DNA of 64,000 bases from Nitrospira sp. (GTDB lineage Bacteria > Nitrospirota > Nitrospiria > Nitrospirales > Nitrospiraceae): NCBI GenBank assembly GCA_029194665.1, contig JARFXO010000001.1:372001-436000 (forward strand), given 5' to 3'. Of the stretch, positions 43,521 to 53,448 are shown piece by piece (the first letter of the stretch is position 1; the number at the start of each line of letters is the position of its first letter). Made by a program: the position numbers and the translations under genes. The notes under the pieces are model-generated. The model was not told the DNA's origin. It searched no databases and saw only the letters and a program-made list of their open reading frames with translations.

Positions 43521-44078
43521 ATGCAGGAGGCGAGAACGAATGGGGTCATACAACGACTTCTTGAACACGAGTCCGCTTTCAGGCAATTTGTCCGCCGTCG
43601 AGTCGGTGATGAAGCTATCGTGGACGATATCCTGCAACAAAGCCTCACCAGAGCGGTCGAGCGTTCCCACTCGTTGAATAATGAGCAGAGCGTTCTTGCC
43701 TGGTTTTATCGAATCCTCCGGCACGCGGTGGCCGATTACTATCGCTCTCACGGAGCCGAGGCTCGTCGGAATGAGGCTTTCCAACGTGAATTGACCATTT
43801 CGAGCAGTCATCTGGAGCCGTCACTGAATGAGCTACAAGCCACCGCTTGCACCTGCCTTCACGGGCTTCTGCCGAACCTCCATCGAAACTATGCCGAACT
43901 CATCAAACGCATCGATCTCAATGGCGAATCACCGACACAGGTCGCGAAGGAGCTCAAGATCTCGCGGAACAATCTGACGGTTCGCTTGCATAGAGCTCGT
44001 CAGTCCTTACGCGCTTCTTTGGAAGAGGCTTGCGGTATTTGCAGCACACATGGTTGTTTGAACTGTACCTGCGGCTGA
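43521..44078 (+). CDS. ECF sigma factor with Cys-rich C-terminal tail
   Basis: Group 4 (ECF) sigma factor, 185 aa. Region 2 reads RRVGDEAIVDDILQQSLTRAV and YRILRHAVADYYRSH. Region 4 carries the helix-turn-helix SPTQVAKELKISRNNLTVRLHRARQSL. A C-terminal extension EEACGICSTHGCLNCTCG has five Cys and one His, and another CTC lies between the regions. Such tails occur in metal-sensing sigma factors such as the copper-responsive CorE type, where the tail replaces an anti-sigma factor. No anti-sigma gene is present. It lies between dsbA-like and the copper ATPase and is probably the regulator of the latter (inference). The ribosome site GAGGAG precedes the ATG. Confidence 0.88.
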   Translation: MQEARTNGVIQRLLEHESAFRQFVRRRVGDEAIVDDILQQSLTRAVERSHSLNNEQSVLAWFYRILRHAVADYYRSHGAEARRNEAFQRELTISSSHLEPSLNELQATACTCLHGLLPNLHRNYAELIKRIDLNGESPTQVAKELKISRNNLTVRLHRARQSLRASLEEACGICSTHGCLNCTCG

Positions 44079-44219
44079 CTGTCCCGCCTGTTTCTGCCCT
44101 ATTCCTGATCTATTTCATTGTGTCCAACAGCTCGCTGTAATATTTGGCGGCCCGGTCCGTCCTTAAGGGTGAAGGCGACATTGAGTAAGCAGACCGGATA
44201 AGATGAAAGGAGGCGGACC

Positions 44220-46955
44220 ATGGCCGATCGATCGATAGGCGGTTGTTGCGGGAGTCACCATCTAGGAGTGAACGATATGAGCGAACAGAGACCGATGATC
44301 CACACCCCATCGCGCGCGGGATCGGACATCGACCCGGTATGCGGAATGACGGTGGACCCAACCACTGCGGCAGGGCATTTCGACTACCGAGGCAAGACGT
44401 ACCATTTCTGTTCGGTGTCCTGTCTCGCCAGATTCAAAGCCGATCCAGAACGGTTCGTGAAGCCGACGCCGGCCGATCTCATTTCACTGAGCAAGAAGAG
44501 GCCATTGCCGATGATGCCGGCTCAGCCGGAGCCGATAATCGATGAAATCGACCCTGTGTGCGGGATGACGATACAACCAGACGCGGCGGCAGGTTCGTAT
44601 GAGTATCGCGGGAAGAAATACTATTTCTGTGCCGCCAGGTGTCTCGATAAGTTCCGAGTCGATCCCGAGTACTACCTCACTCCGCCGGAACGGCGTCCTC
44701 CTCAACCAGCACCTATCTCAGGCAGCGGAACCGTCAAGTATGTCTGCCCGATGGACCCTGAGGTGCTCGAGAACGAACCCGGGGCTTGTCCTGTCTGTGG
44801 CATGGCATTGGAGCCGGCCGATGTAACCGCTCCTGATACCCGCACCGAGTATACCTGTCCGATGCACCCGGAGATTGTGCAAACCCAGCCTGGAAATTGC
44901 CCGATTTGCGGCATGGCATTGGAGCCGCGCACGGTGACGGTGGAGGAAGCCAATCCGGAGCTGGTCGATATGACCCGCCGGTTTTGGCAGAGCGTCATTC
45001 TTGGCGCTCCGATTTTTGCCCTGATGATTTCCGAGATGTTGCCAAACCAGCCGTTACAGCATCTTTTTTCTGGTCGAGTCTTGGTGTGGTTCCAGTTTGT
45101 CCTTGCGACACCGGTTGTATTCTGGGCCGGTTGGCCGCTGTTTGAACGGGCCTGGTCTTCCATCGTCAACCGTCATCTGAATATGTTTACCTTAATCGGT
45201 CTGGGCACCGGCGCTGCCTACCTCTACAGCGTTGCCGCCACGCTCGCACCTGGTATGTTCCCCGATTCATTCCGTGTCCACGGTGGCGAGCTGGGCGTTT
45301 ACTTTGAACCGGCAGTGGCCATCATCGCCCTTGTCCTATTGGGACAGGTGCTGGAGCTTCGGGCACGGAGCAGAACGAGTAGTGCGTTGAGAGCGCTGTT
45401 GGGGCTGGCACCGAAAACAGCCCGCGTTGTCCGCGACGGCGGGCGAGAAGAAGATATTCCCTTGGAACGGGTTCAGGTAGGCGATCAGTTGCGCGTACGA
45501 CCGGGCGAGAAGATTCCTGTCGATGGAGTGTTGTTGGAAGGCGCGAGCGCTGTCGACGAATCGATGGTAACCGGCGAGTCGATCCCGGTGGAGAAGCAGC
45601 CGGGCCAGAAAGTGGTAGGGGCCACCGTCAATGGAACGGGGAGCTTTGTCATGCGGGCTGAGCGAGTCGGCCGCGAGACACTGCTGGCGCAAATCGTGCG
45701 CATGGTCAGCGAGGCGCAGCGCACGCGCGCGCCGATTCAACGGCTGGTCGATGTCGTGGCCGCCTATTTCGTGCCGATTGTCATCTTGGTCGCCGCCATC
45801 ACTTTTGCGGTGTGGGCTCTGTACGGCCCGGAACCTCGGATGGCCTATGCTCTCTTGAATGCCGTGGCGGTGTTGATCATCGCCTGCCCCTGTGCTTTGG
45901 GGCTCGCGACACCAATGTCGATCATGGTCGGAACTGGTCGTGGCGCGACAGCAGGGGTGCTGATCCGCAATGCCGAAGCGCTCGAGACCTTGGCCAAGGT
46001 TGATGTTCTGGTGGTCGATAAGACAGGGACATTGACGGAGGGCAAGCCGCGTTTAATCACGGTGGGCCCTCTGCCGGACTTTAGTGAGGCGGAGCTGCTC
46101 CGGCTTACCGCCGGCCTGGAACAGAACAGCGAGCATCCGTTGGCGTCGGCCATTGTATCCGGCGCCCGAGACAAGGGGATTCTGCTATCGAAGGTAGAGG
46201 ACTTTCGTTCTCTCACGGGAAAGGGAATCACCGGGATGATCGAAGGTCGTGCAGTGGCTGTCGGTACTGTGCGGCTTCTTAATGAACTGGGTATCGAGAC
46301 GAAACCGCTCCTGGCCCAGGCCGAACCACTCAGGCAAGAGGGCCAGACAGTCATGTTCGCGGCGATCGACGGCAAGCCGGCGGGGCTGCTGGGGGTGGCG
46401 GATCCAGTGAAGGCCACCACGCCGGAAGCCATCGATTTGTTGCACCGTGAAGGTCTGCGTCTTGTGATGTTGACCGGAGACAACCGGACGACCGCCGAGG
46501 CCGTGGCGCACCGGCTCCAAATCGACGAAGTGCAGGCCGACGTCCTACCCGAGCAAAAGGCGGCGGTCATCAAGCGGTTCCAGGCCGAAGGGCACGTCGT
46601 GGCCATGGCCGGAGACGGCATCAACGATGCACCGGCCTTGGCGCAGGCGCAGGTGGGGATTGCGATGGGGACGGGGACCGATGTGGCGATGGAAAGCGCT
46701 GGCGTCACGCTCGTGAAGGGCGATCTTCGAGCCATCGCACGTGCGCGGCGACTGAGTCACGCCACGATGCGCAATATTCGCCAGAATCTGTTCTTCGCCT
46801 TCATTTACAATACGCTGGGCGTGCCGATCGCGGCCGGAGTCCTCTATCCGTTCGTCGGGGTCCTTTTGAGCCCCATGATCGCGAGCGCAGCGATGACGTT
46901 CAGTTCTGTGTCGGTCATCGCGAACGCACTTCGGTTGCGGAAGATAGCTCTGTAA
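44220..46955 (+). CDS. copA: Cu+-exporting P1B-type ATPase with two YHS and two heavy-metal-binding modules
   Basis: 911-residue inner-membrane ATPase that pumps monovalent copper or silver to the periplasm. The N-terminus has an unusual array: a GGCCGSHH start, YHS domains at about 38-80 and 111-153 (DPVCGMT), and HMBD modules at 174-199 and 211-236 (YVCPMDPE and YTCPMHPE, each ending CPxCGMALEP). A P-type core follows with the TM6 [12 protein letters not shown] motif, DKTGTLTEG (phosphorylation) and [14 protein letters not shown]7 has [11 protein letters not shown] and TM8 has MTFSSVSV, together the Cu+ (P1B-1) pattern. It has no classical HMA domain. The AGGAGG six bases before ATG fixes the start. 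Confidence 0.93.
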   Translation: MADRSIGGCCGSHHLGVNDMSEQRPMIHTPSRAGSDIDPVCGMTVDPTTAAGHFDYRGKTYHFCSVSCLARFKADPERFVKPTPADLISLSKKRPLPMMPAQPEPIIDEIDPVCGMTIQPDAAAGSYEYRGKKYYFCAARCLDKFRVDPEYYLTPPERRPPQPAPISGSGTVKYVCPMDPEVLENEPGACPVCGMALEPADVTAPDTRTEYTCPMHPEIVQTQPGNCPICGMALEPRTVTVEEANPELVDMTRRFWQSVILGAPIFALMISEMLPNQPLQHLFSGRVLVWFQFVLATPVVFWAGWPLFERAWSSIVNRHLNMFTLIGLGTGAAYLYSVAATLAPGMFPDSFRVHGGELGVYFEPAVAIIALVLLGQVLELRARSRTSSALRALLGLAPKTARVVRDGGREEDIPLERVQVGDQLRVRPGEKIPVDGVLLEGASAVDESMVTGESIPVEKQPGQKVVGATVNGTGSFVMRAERVGRETLLAQIVRMVSEAQRTRAPIQRLVDVVAAYFVPIVILVAAITFAVWALYGPEPRMAYALLNAVAVLIIACPCALGLATPMSIMVGTGRGATAGVLIRNAEALETLAKVDVLVVDKTGTLTEGKPRLITVGPLPDFSEAELLRLTAGLEQNSEHPLASAIVSGARDKGILLSKVEDFRSLTGKGITGMIEGRAVAVGTVRLLNELGIETKPLLAQAEPLRQEGQTVMFAAIDGKPAGLLGVADPVKATTPEAIDLLHREGLRLVMLTGDNRTTAEAVAHRLQIDEVQADVLPEQKAAVIKRFQAEGHVVAMAGDGINDAPALAQAQVGIAMGTGTDVAMESAGVTLVKGDLRAIARARRLSHATMRNIRQNLFFAFIYNTLGVPIAAGVLYPFVGVLLSPMIASAAMTFSSVSVIANALRLRKIAL

Positions 46956-46974
46956 CGTTTCATGAGGTAGTTCA

Positions 46975-46996
46975 GGAACGGCATCTGCCGAGTTCC
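46975..46996. other. Hairpin downstream of the copper ATPase gene
   Basis: GGAACGGCA and TGCCGAGTTCC fold as an outer GGAAC/GTTCC pair and an inner GGCA/TGCC pair with a two-base bulge. It lies 20 bp after the ATPase stop. There is no T-run behind it, so it is not a typical Rho-independent terminator. It may act as a 3' end stabiliser or weak terminator. Confidence 0.35.
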
Positions 46997-47053
46997 TATG
47001 TATGAGAGAAATGCCGTTGACGGTTAAGTTGACGGGAGCATAGACTTACCCCT

Positions 47054-47431
47054 ATGCGATTAAGGTCGTATTGTTCCCGATCCGTTCTTGCTGTGACCAT
47101 CGTGGTGCTCCTGCTGGCGTTCAGTTTCAATGCATACGCCTGTCTCCTGCCGCTCTCGGGGACCAGTGATGACTCAATGGCAAACGGCTGTACCACCCCC
47201 GTGGAGCAGCCCGTTCGGCAGTTGTGCGATGCTTTCAAAACTCTCGGCGTTGAGTCTTCCCCTCAGGCGTCTTCGTTGCACACGGACCATCACTGGTCAG
47301 CGGCTGGCCAGGCGCCGGCTGCAATTTTATCCTCGAGTTGCAGGCTCGTACGAATTTCCAGTCCCTATCACTCTCTCGAATCGAGTTCTCCTCCGCATCA
47401 GTCTCTTTCCAGCACAGTGCTTCGTATCTGA
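47054..47431 (+). CDS. Small exported Cys-containing protein before the efflux genes
   Basis: 125-residue protein with a signal peptide (MRLRSYCSRSVLAVTIVVLL to NAYA). It carries YACLLPLSGTSDD, a segment VRQLCDAFKTLG, a His pair in HTDHHW and a terminal Ser/Pro-rich region. It lacks the CxWxC and RAPP motifs of the upstream small-protein family, so it is a different type. It precedes the TolC/CusC gene by 148 bp in the same direction. Proteins of this kind, often called hypothetical, occur at the head of heavy-metal RND operons. Function unknown, with metal sensing or chaperoning inferred from context only. Confidence 0.55.
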   Translation: MRLRSYCSRSVLAVTIVVLLLAFSFNAYACLLPLSGTSDDSMANGCTTPVEQPVRQLCDAFKTLGVESSPQASSLHTDHHWSAAGQAPAAILSSSCRLVRISSPYHSLESSSPPHQSLSSTVLRI

Positions 47432-47579
47432 TCTCTCCGGTTCTTCCTTACACCGTTTCAGCATCGTGTGATCTGCCCGGCGCTGGATCTCGGTTCATCC
47501 CGCCGCTTCTCCTGTAGCAGGACGCGGTCCGAGATCCGTGACAGTTGTGGGCAGGAAAGCTCTTGAGGAGGACCATCCC

Positions 47580-48866
47580 ATGACTCATTCAAGTCGATTT
47601 TTGCTGCCGGCGATAACGGTCTTGATCATGACCTTCGCGATGGATGGACGCCAGGCTGTTCATGCCGCCGATCAGACTGCACAATCGTCTTTGGCGTTAC
47701 CAGATCTGATCCAGGAAGCTTTGGCCAGAAATCCTGAACTTGTGGCCGGACGCAAGCAATGGGAGGCCGCCACGAATCGAATCGCCCAGGCTCGGTCTCT
47801 GGATGACCCCACTCTGTCCGTCCACTTGTGGAATTTTCCGCAGAACTTCAATGTCATGCAGACGCAGAACAGTATCTTTGGTCTCTCGCAGAATCTCCCC
47901 TTCCCGGGCAAGCTGGCTCTGAAAAGCGAAATCGCGAGCCGGTCGGCCGAGATGACCGAGCAGGTGGTGCGTGCGAAGGAACGAGAATTGATCGCCCGTC
48001 TCAAGCAGACCTACTATGAACTGTTTCTCGCGCACAAGACGATCCAGATTCATCATGAACAGGCCGAATTGCTCAGGCAGTTCATCGAGATTGCGAACGC
48101 GAAGTTCCGGACTGGAAAAGGATCACAGGCTGATGTGCTCAAGGCCCAGGTCGAGCTGTCTGTGTTGCACCAGCAACTTCCCGTTCTGGAACAGAGTCGG
48201 GAGACTGCCGCAGCGCTGCTGAATACGATTCTGGACCGAGACCCTCGATCACCATTCGGCATTCCTCAGGAGCCGTCTCTGATCCCGCTCGACACCACCA
48301 TCACCGATCTGCATCGCCTTGCCCTGAATGCCAGACCGGAGTTGAAAGCCGCAGAACTGGCGGTCCGACAGGGTGAACAGTCGCGCGCGCTCGCTCAACG
48401 TCAGTACTACCCTGACTTCAACGTGATGTTTCAGCGTTTCCAAAACTTTCAGGCCAACGACGGATTCGGAGCCTACGTGGCGATGACCGTCCCCTTCGCG
48501 TTTTGGACCAAACCGAAGTATGACGCCGGCGTCCAAGAAGCCGCGGCATCGGTCGCAGCCGCGCGGGCACAACAACACCAGCTGGAAAATCTGACTCGTT
48601 TTCAGGTCAACGACCTCTTGGCCAAGGTCCGGGCGAGTGAGCAGGTGGCCAGGTTGTATCACACCACGATTCTGCCTCAGGCCGTACAGAACCTTGAATC
48701 GGCGCGAGCGGGGTATCGCACGGGAACGGGAGGGTTCCTGGATCTTATCGATACCCAGCGGGCCTGGCGAGGATATCAAGAGGAGTACTATCGAGCGCTG
48801 GTCGAGCGGCAGCGTCGTCTCGCGGAACTTGAACAGGTGATTGGAACTGACCTGAATGGCAGCTAA
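47580..48866 (+). CDS. cusC: Outer-membrane efflux protein, TolC family (CusC/CzcC-like)
   Basis: Outer-membrane channel of the tripartite efflux pump, 428 aa. The start at 47580 (MTHSSRFLLPAI) has AGGAGG nine bases upstream, and the in-frame ATG at 47538 is less likely. A signal peptide ends near VHAA. The body shows the two duplicated OEP halves: LIQEALARNPELVAGRKQWEAA, LPFPGKLALKSEIASR, and the second copy with LALNARPELKAAELAVRQGEQSRALA. Unlike classical CusC it has no lipobox Cys. It is co-transcribed with the adaptor and pump genes, which overlap or abut. Confidence 0.88.
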   Translation: MTHSSRFLLPAITVLIMTFAMDGRQAVHAADQTAQSSLALPDLIQEALARNPELVAGRKQWEAATNRIAQARSLDDPTLSVHLWNFPQNFNVMQTQNSIFGLSQNLPFPGKLALKSEIASRSAEMTEQVVRAKERELIARLKQTYYELFLAHKTIQIHHEQAELLRQFIEIANAKFRTGKGSQADVLKAQVELSVLHQQLPVLEQSRETAAALLNTILDRDPRSPFGIPQEPSLIPLDTTITDLHRLALNARPELKAAELAVRQGEQSRALAQRQYYPDFNVMFQRFQNFQANDGFGAYVAMTVPFAFWTKPKYDAGVQEAAASVAAARAQQHQLENLTRFQVNDLLAKVRASEQVARLYHTTILPQAVQNLESARAGYRTGTGGFLDLIDTQRAWRGYQEEYYRALVERQRRLAELEQVIGTDLNGS

Positions 48867-48882
48867 GAAGGGAGGAATGGCC

Positions 48883-50271
48883 ATGAATCAGGACCTGCGC
48901 AGAAAAGGTCTTGTTGTCGGTGTCGCGGCAGCCGGCCTGTTCGTCGGGGCCATCGCCGGGTTCTTCGGCGCTCATCGAGTGATGAGTGACATGTCGGAGA
49001 CAAAGAACAGTGAAGGAGTGCAGGGCCATGAGATGGAAGGTATGGATGGCATGAAAGGGATGGCGGGCATGGGCGACATGAAGGGGATGTCGATGGAAGG
49101 CGCGAAATCCGTGAGAGACAAGGAACCAATACCTGGCACGTCAGCCGCTGCACCTGGGGCTGTGGTTGTTCCGGCTGTGATGAGCCAGTTGATCGGCGTC
49201 CGTAGCGCTCCGGTTGCCCTCGCAACGCTGGCTGAAGAGATTCGTACGGTCGGCACGGTCGGTTACGACGAGCGGAGCTTCGCGCAAGTCACGCTGAAAA
49301 TCTCCGGGTGGGTTCGAAAGGTCTTCGTCAATTCGATTGGGCGGTCGGTTCGCAAGAGTGACCCACTCTTCACTGTCTACTCGCCGGATCTCTTGGCCAC
49401 GCAAGACGAGTATCTCCTCGCTCTGAAAATGCGTGCGCAACTGGCCGAGAGCCCACTCGAGGAAGTGAAGACCAACGCCGATGCGCTTGTGGCGAGCGCG
49501 CGAGAGCGCTTGCGACTCTGGGATGTGACCGATGCGCAGATCGAGGCTCTTGATCATCGAGGCCAGGCCGACCCGGTGCTCACGGTCTACGCGCCGTCCT
49601 CAGGGATCGTAATGAAACGCGAGGCTGTACCGGGGAAATATGTGGAGCCCGGCACGATTCTGTACGAGATTGCGGATCTTTCCATGGTCTGGATCTCCGC
49701 CGATATTTATGAATCAGAAATGGCGGCCACGAAAGTCGGTCAGCCGGCAACGGTGACCTTTGCTGCCTATCCAGGAGAAACGTTTCTGGGCAAGGTGGCC
49801 CATGTGTACCCAACCGTGAATACCGAAACTCGTACAGTGCGGGTGCGGCTGGAATTTCAGAATCCTGGGTTGAAATTGAAGCCGGGCCTGTACGGGAACG
49901 TGACCTTGCAGACGAATGCGGTCAGGACCTTAGTCGTGCCAAAGGAAGCCGTGTTGGACACGGGGCTTCGCCAACTCGTATTCCTGGATCGGGGGCAAGG
50001 CCGGTATGAGCCGGTGTCAGTCAAGCTGGGGCGCCGGAGTCAGGATTCAGTGGAAGTCAGAGAAGGACTCAAAGAAGGAGAGCGGATCGTCACCTCGGCC
50101 AATTTCCTGTTGGATGCGGAGAGCAAATTGACGTCGGCTTCCAGCATGCAAGTCATGATGGGTCGGATCGGCATGGGCGATTGGCAGATGCGCGGCGCAC
50201 GCGAAGAGAGAATGAAAAACAGTACAGATACAGATATGGAGAGCATGGAAGACATGCCAAAGATGAAATGA
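48883..50271 (+). CDS. cusB: RND efflux periplasmic adaptor, CusB-like, Met-rich
   Basis: Membrane-fusion protein of the efflux pump, 462 aa. The start at 48883 follows GGGAGG by seven bases. ATGs at 48856 and 48877 would overlap the previous gene. One N-terminal transmembrane helix (about 8-30) is followed by a Met-rich stretch at residues 49-73 (HEMEGMDGMKGM and MGDMKGMSMEG). Thioether-rich sequence of this kind binds Cu+ or Ag+, as the CusB N-terminus and CusF do. Then come the beta-barrel, lipoyl and alpha-hairpin domains (TVGYDERSFAQVTLKISGW, DLLATQDEYLLALK, LKLKPGLYGNVTL). The C-terminus is again Met-rich. It overlaps the pump gene by four bases. Confidence 0.9.
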   Translation: MNQDLRRKGLVVGVAAAGLFVGAIAGFFGAHRVMSDMSETKNSEGVQGHEMEGMDGMKGMAGMGDMKGMSMEGAKSVRDKEPIPGTSAAAPGAVVVPAVMSQLIGVRSAPVALATLAEEIRTVGTVGYDERSFAQVTLKISGWVRKVFVNSIGRSVRKSDPLFTVYSPDLLATQDEYLLALKMRAQLAESPLEEVKTNADALVASARERLRLWDVTDAQIEALDHRGQADPVLTVYAPSSGIVMKREAVPGKYVEPGTILYEIADLSMVWISADIYESEMAATKVGQPATVTFAAYPGETFLGKVAHVYPTVNTETRTVRVRLEFQNPGLKLKPGLYGNVTLQTNAVRTLVVPKEAVLDTGLRQLVFLDRGQGRYEPVSVKLGRRSQDSVEVREGLKEGERIVTSANFLLDAESKLTSASSMQVMMGRIGMGDWQMRGAREERMKNSTDTDMESMEDMPKMK

Positions 50272-53200
50272 TCGCGCGACTCATTGAAGGGAGTGCCCGT
50301 AATCCAGTCCTCGTCATTCTCTGTGTATTACTGTTGACAGGTTGGGGCCTGTGGGCCTTGTTTCAAGTTCCACTGGATGCCATTCCGGACCTCTCGGATG
50401 TTCAGGTGATCGTCTACACCGAATGGCAAGGGCGCAGCCCGACGCTCATTGAAGACCAGATTACCTACCCGGTTGTAACCTCACTGCTTGCTGGACCTAA
50501 GGTCAAACGGGTCCGAGGTGTGTCGGAATACGGTGTCTCCTATGTCTATGTGATTTTCGATGACCGGACCGATCTCTACTGGGCAAGAAGTCGCGTTCTC
50601 GAATATCTCCAGAAGCTCACCGGCAAGTTGCCTGTCGGTGTTACACCGACTCTCGGGCCTGATGCAACCGGAGTCGGGTGGGTCTATCAATATGCCTTGA
50701 TAGATGAGTCCGGGACGCACGATCTGGCGCAGCTCCGGAGCCTTCAGGACTGGTACCTGCGGTACCAACTGGAGAGTGTGCCCGGCGTTGCAGAGGTGTC
50801 GGCGATCGGCGGCTTCGTCAAACAATACCAAATCGAAGTGGACCCCAACACGTTAGCCGCTTATCGACTGCCCATTCAGAGGGTTATCGAAGCCGTCCGC
50901 AACAGTAACGCGGAGGTGAGTGGCCGGGTGTTGGAAATGGCCGGCACAGAATACGTGATCCGAGGGAGAGGCTATCTGCGGTCGGTCGACGAGATCGAGC
51001 TGATTCCCGTCGGCACGGATGGACGAGGCACGCCGATTCTCGTGCGAGACATCGGGCATGTCCATCTGGGGCCGGATCAGCGTCGAGGCATAGCCGAATT
51101 GGACGGCAAGGGCCAGACCGTCGGCGGGATCGTGATCATGCGGGCCGGAGAGAACGCGCTCGCCGTGATCGAGCGGATCAAGGAGCGGCTGCAAGAAATC
51201 GCCCCTGGTTTGCCTGGCGGCGTGAGCATAGTTCCTACCTACGATCGGTCCGATCTCATTCATCGGGCCATTACGATTCTGCGCGAGAAACTCGTGGAAG
51301 AAAGTGTGATCGTCAGCTTGATCGCGGTGGTCTTTCTGTTTCACGTTCGTAGCGCATGCGTGGCCATCCTGATCCTCCCGATCGCGGTATTGCTCGCTTT
51401 TATCCCGATGGCCTACTTGAAGATCACGTCCAACATCATGTCGCTGGGCGGGATTGCCATCGCGATCGGAGCCATGGTCGATGCTGCTATTGTGATGGTA
51501 GAGAATGCTCACAAACGGTTGGAGCAATCTCCATCACACGACCAGGTTGAAATCATCATCGCTGCCGCGAAAGAAGTCGGGCGGCCCCTGTTCTTTTCCC
51601 TTCTCGTCATCGCCGTGTCGTTTCTGCCGATCTTTGCGCTCGAATCACAAGAAGGGCGACTGTTCACGCCTCTGGCCTATACTAAAACGTTTTCGATGCT
51701 CTTTGCCGCCGCGCTCTCGGTGACTTTGGCGCCTGTGCTGATGGTGTTGTTGATTCGTGGGAAAGTTCGTCCTGAAACCAAGAATCCGCTGAACCGGTGG
51801 CTCATTGCCCTGTATCGCCCCATCCTCTTAGGCGCCCTGCGAGTCCGGTGGCTGACCCTGGGCGTTGCCGTCGCGGCAGTGGCGATCACGCTGCCGGTAT
51901 TCATGCGACTCGGCGCGGAGTTCATGCCGCCCCTGAATGAAGGGACGATTCTCTACATGCCGACCACTGTTCCAGGCCTTTCGATTCCAGAAGCGACGAA
52001 AGTCTTGCAGGTCCAGGATCAGTTGCTCACGACCTTCCCGGAAGTGGAACGGGTATTCGGAAAAATGGGAAAGGCTCCGACCGCCACTGATCCAGCCTTC
52101 GTCGGCATGGCGGAGATCACCGTTACGCCCAAACCGGAGGCGCAATGGCGACCTGGCATGACCTGGGACCGGTTGCTTGATGAGATGGATGCCAAACTGC
52201 GCATCCCTGGATTTCCGAACATCTGGTGGATGCCGATCCAGACCCGCACGGAGATGGTTACAACCGGTGTCCGGAGCCCTGTCGGGATCAAGGTGCTGGG
52301 ACCAGATTTGAGGACGATTGAGCGAATCGGCCTAGAGATCGAACAGGCCTTGGCGACCGTCCCCGGCACCAAAAGCGCATTCGCGGAACGGCTCAACGAA
52401 GGCTATTACTTGGATCTGATCGTCAATCGGCGTGAGGCGGCCCGCTATGGCCTGACGGTGGGTGATGTGCAAAGGGTGATCACCTCGGCCATCGGGGGGG
52501 AAACAGTGACGACGACGGTCGAGGGGCGGGAACGGTATCCGGTCAACGTTCGCTACAAGCGCGAGCTGCGCGACGATCCGGACCGGCTCAAGCGAGTGCT
52601 GATTCCCACCGCGACCGGCGCGCAGATCCCCCTCGGACAAATCGCGGAGATGGTGATTACGCAGGGGCCGCCGTCGATCGCGGATGAAGCGGGGGCACTG
52701 GCCGGTCTGGTATCGGTGTCGGTCGGTGGCCGCGATTTACGTGGTTATGTCCTAGACGCGCAACGCGCGGTGCGAGACAGAGTGACATTACCTTCCGGCT
52801 ACCGGCTGATATGGACCGGTCAATACGAACATCTGGTGCGGGCGGAAGAACGGTTGAAGCTGGTAGTCCCTGCGACCCTGGCCGTGATTCTGTTGCTCCT
52901 GTATCTCAATTTCCGATCGCTCGCGAAATCGATGATCGTGCTCTTGTCCGTCCCCTTTGCTGCGATCGGAGCCGTCTGGTATCTCCATTACCTGGGCTAC
53001 AACCTCAGCGTGGCTGTGTGGGTGGGGATCATCGCGCTGGCCGGCGTGGCGGCGGAGACAGGGGTGGTCATGCTGGTCTATCTCGATGAAGCGTATGAAC
53101 GGCGGGTGCGCGAAGGTCGCATGGCCACGGCGCAGGACCTCCGTGAGTCCATCATGGAGGGTGCGGTTCAACGAGTACGACCCAAGATGATGACGGTGGC

Positions 53201-53393
53201 GGCGATCATGGGCGGCTTGCTGCCGATCATGTGGACGACCGGTACCGGCGCCGACGTGATGAAGCGGATTGCCGCCCCCATGATCGGCGGCATGGTCAGC
53301 TCGACGGTGCTCACATTGATCGTCGTTCCCGTCCTCTATTCCATGTGGCGACGTGTGCAACTCAGTTCCACGATGTCGAGTCCTGTCGCCTAG
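50268..53393 (+). CDS. cusA: RND heavy-metal efflux pump, CusA-type
   Basis: Inner-membrane proton-driven RND transporter, 1041 aa. The start at 50268 (MIARLIEGSARNPVLVIL) overlaps the adaptor stop by four bases. A 29-codon upstream extension is an artefact of the adaptor frame. Typical sequences are LDAIPDLSDVQVIVYTEW, the TM4 motif SLGGIAIAIGAMVDAAIVMVENAHKRLE (characteristic of Cu/Ag pumps, unlike the CzcA DFGIIVDGAV form), and the late VGIIALAGVAAETGVVMLVYL. Together with the Met-rich adaptor it indicates Cu+/Ag+ efflux from the periplasm. It is full length and intact. Confidence 0.93.
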   Translation: MIARLIEGSARNPVLVILCVLLLTGWGLWALFQVPLDAIPDLSDVQVIVYTEWQGRSPTLIEDQITYPVVTSLLAGPKVKRVRGVSEYGVSYVYVIFDDRTDLYWARSRVLEYLQKLTGKLPVGVTPTLGPDATGVGWVYQYALIDESGTHDLAQLRSLQDWYLRYQLESVPGVAEVSAIGGFVKQYQIEVDPNTLAAYRLPIQRVIEAVRNSNAEVSGRVLEMAGTEYVIRGRGYLRSVDEIELIPVGTDGRGTPILVRDIGHVHLGPDQRRGIAELDGKGQTVGGIVIMRAGENALAVIERIKERLQEIAPGLPGGVSIVPTYDRSDLIHRAITILREKLVEESVIVSLIAVVFLFHVRSACVAILILPIAVLLAFIPMAYLKITSNIMSLGGIAIAIGAMVDAAIVMVENAHKRLEQSPSHDQVEIIIAAAKEVGRPLFFSLLVIAVSFLPIFALESQEGRLFTPLAYTKTFSMLFAAALSVTLAPVLMVLLIRGKVRPETKNPLNRWLIALYRPILLGALRVRWLTLGVAVAAVAITLPVFMRLGAEFMPPLNEGTILYMPTTVPGLSIPEATKVLQVQDQLLTTFPEVERVFGKMGKAPTATDPAFVGMAEITVTPKPEAQWRPGMTWDRLLDEMDAKLRIPGFPNIWWMPIQTRTEMVTTGVRSPVGIKVLGPDLRTIERIGLEIEQALATVPGTKSAFAERLNEGYYLDLIVNRREAARYGLTVGDVQRVITSAIGGETVTTTVEGRERYPVNVRYKRELRDDPDRLKRVLIPTATGAQIPLGQIAEMVITQGPPSIADEAGALAGLVSVSVGGRDLRGYVLDAQRAVRDRVTLPSGYRLIWTGQYEHLVRAEERLKLVVPATLAVILLLLYLNFRSLAKSMIVLLSVPFAAIGAVWYLHYLGYNLSVAVWVGIIALAGVAAETGVVMLVYLDEAYERRVREGRMATAQDLRESIMEGAVQRVRPKMMTVAAIMGGLLPIMWTTGTGADVMKRIAAPMIGGMVSSTVLTLIVVPVLYSMWRRVQLSSTMSSPVA

Positions 53394-53448
53394 GAGTTTG
53401 TCGCGTAGTAGTGATCAAACATGGTATGAAGAAGAGGCCGGGCGCTTT

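Noticed and set aside
50268..53393. Calling the RND pump CzcA (Co/Zn/Cd)
   Set aside because: The TM4 motif reads GAMVDAAIVMVENAHKRLE, the Cu/Ag form, and the adaptor is Met-rich. CusA is the better label.
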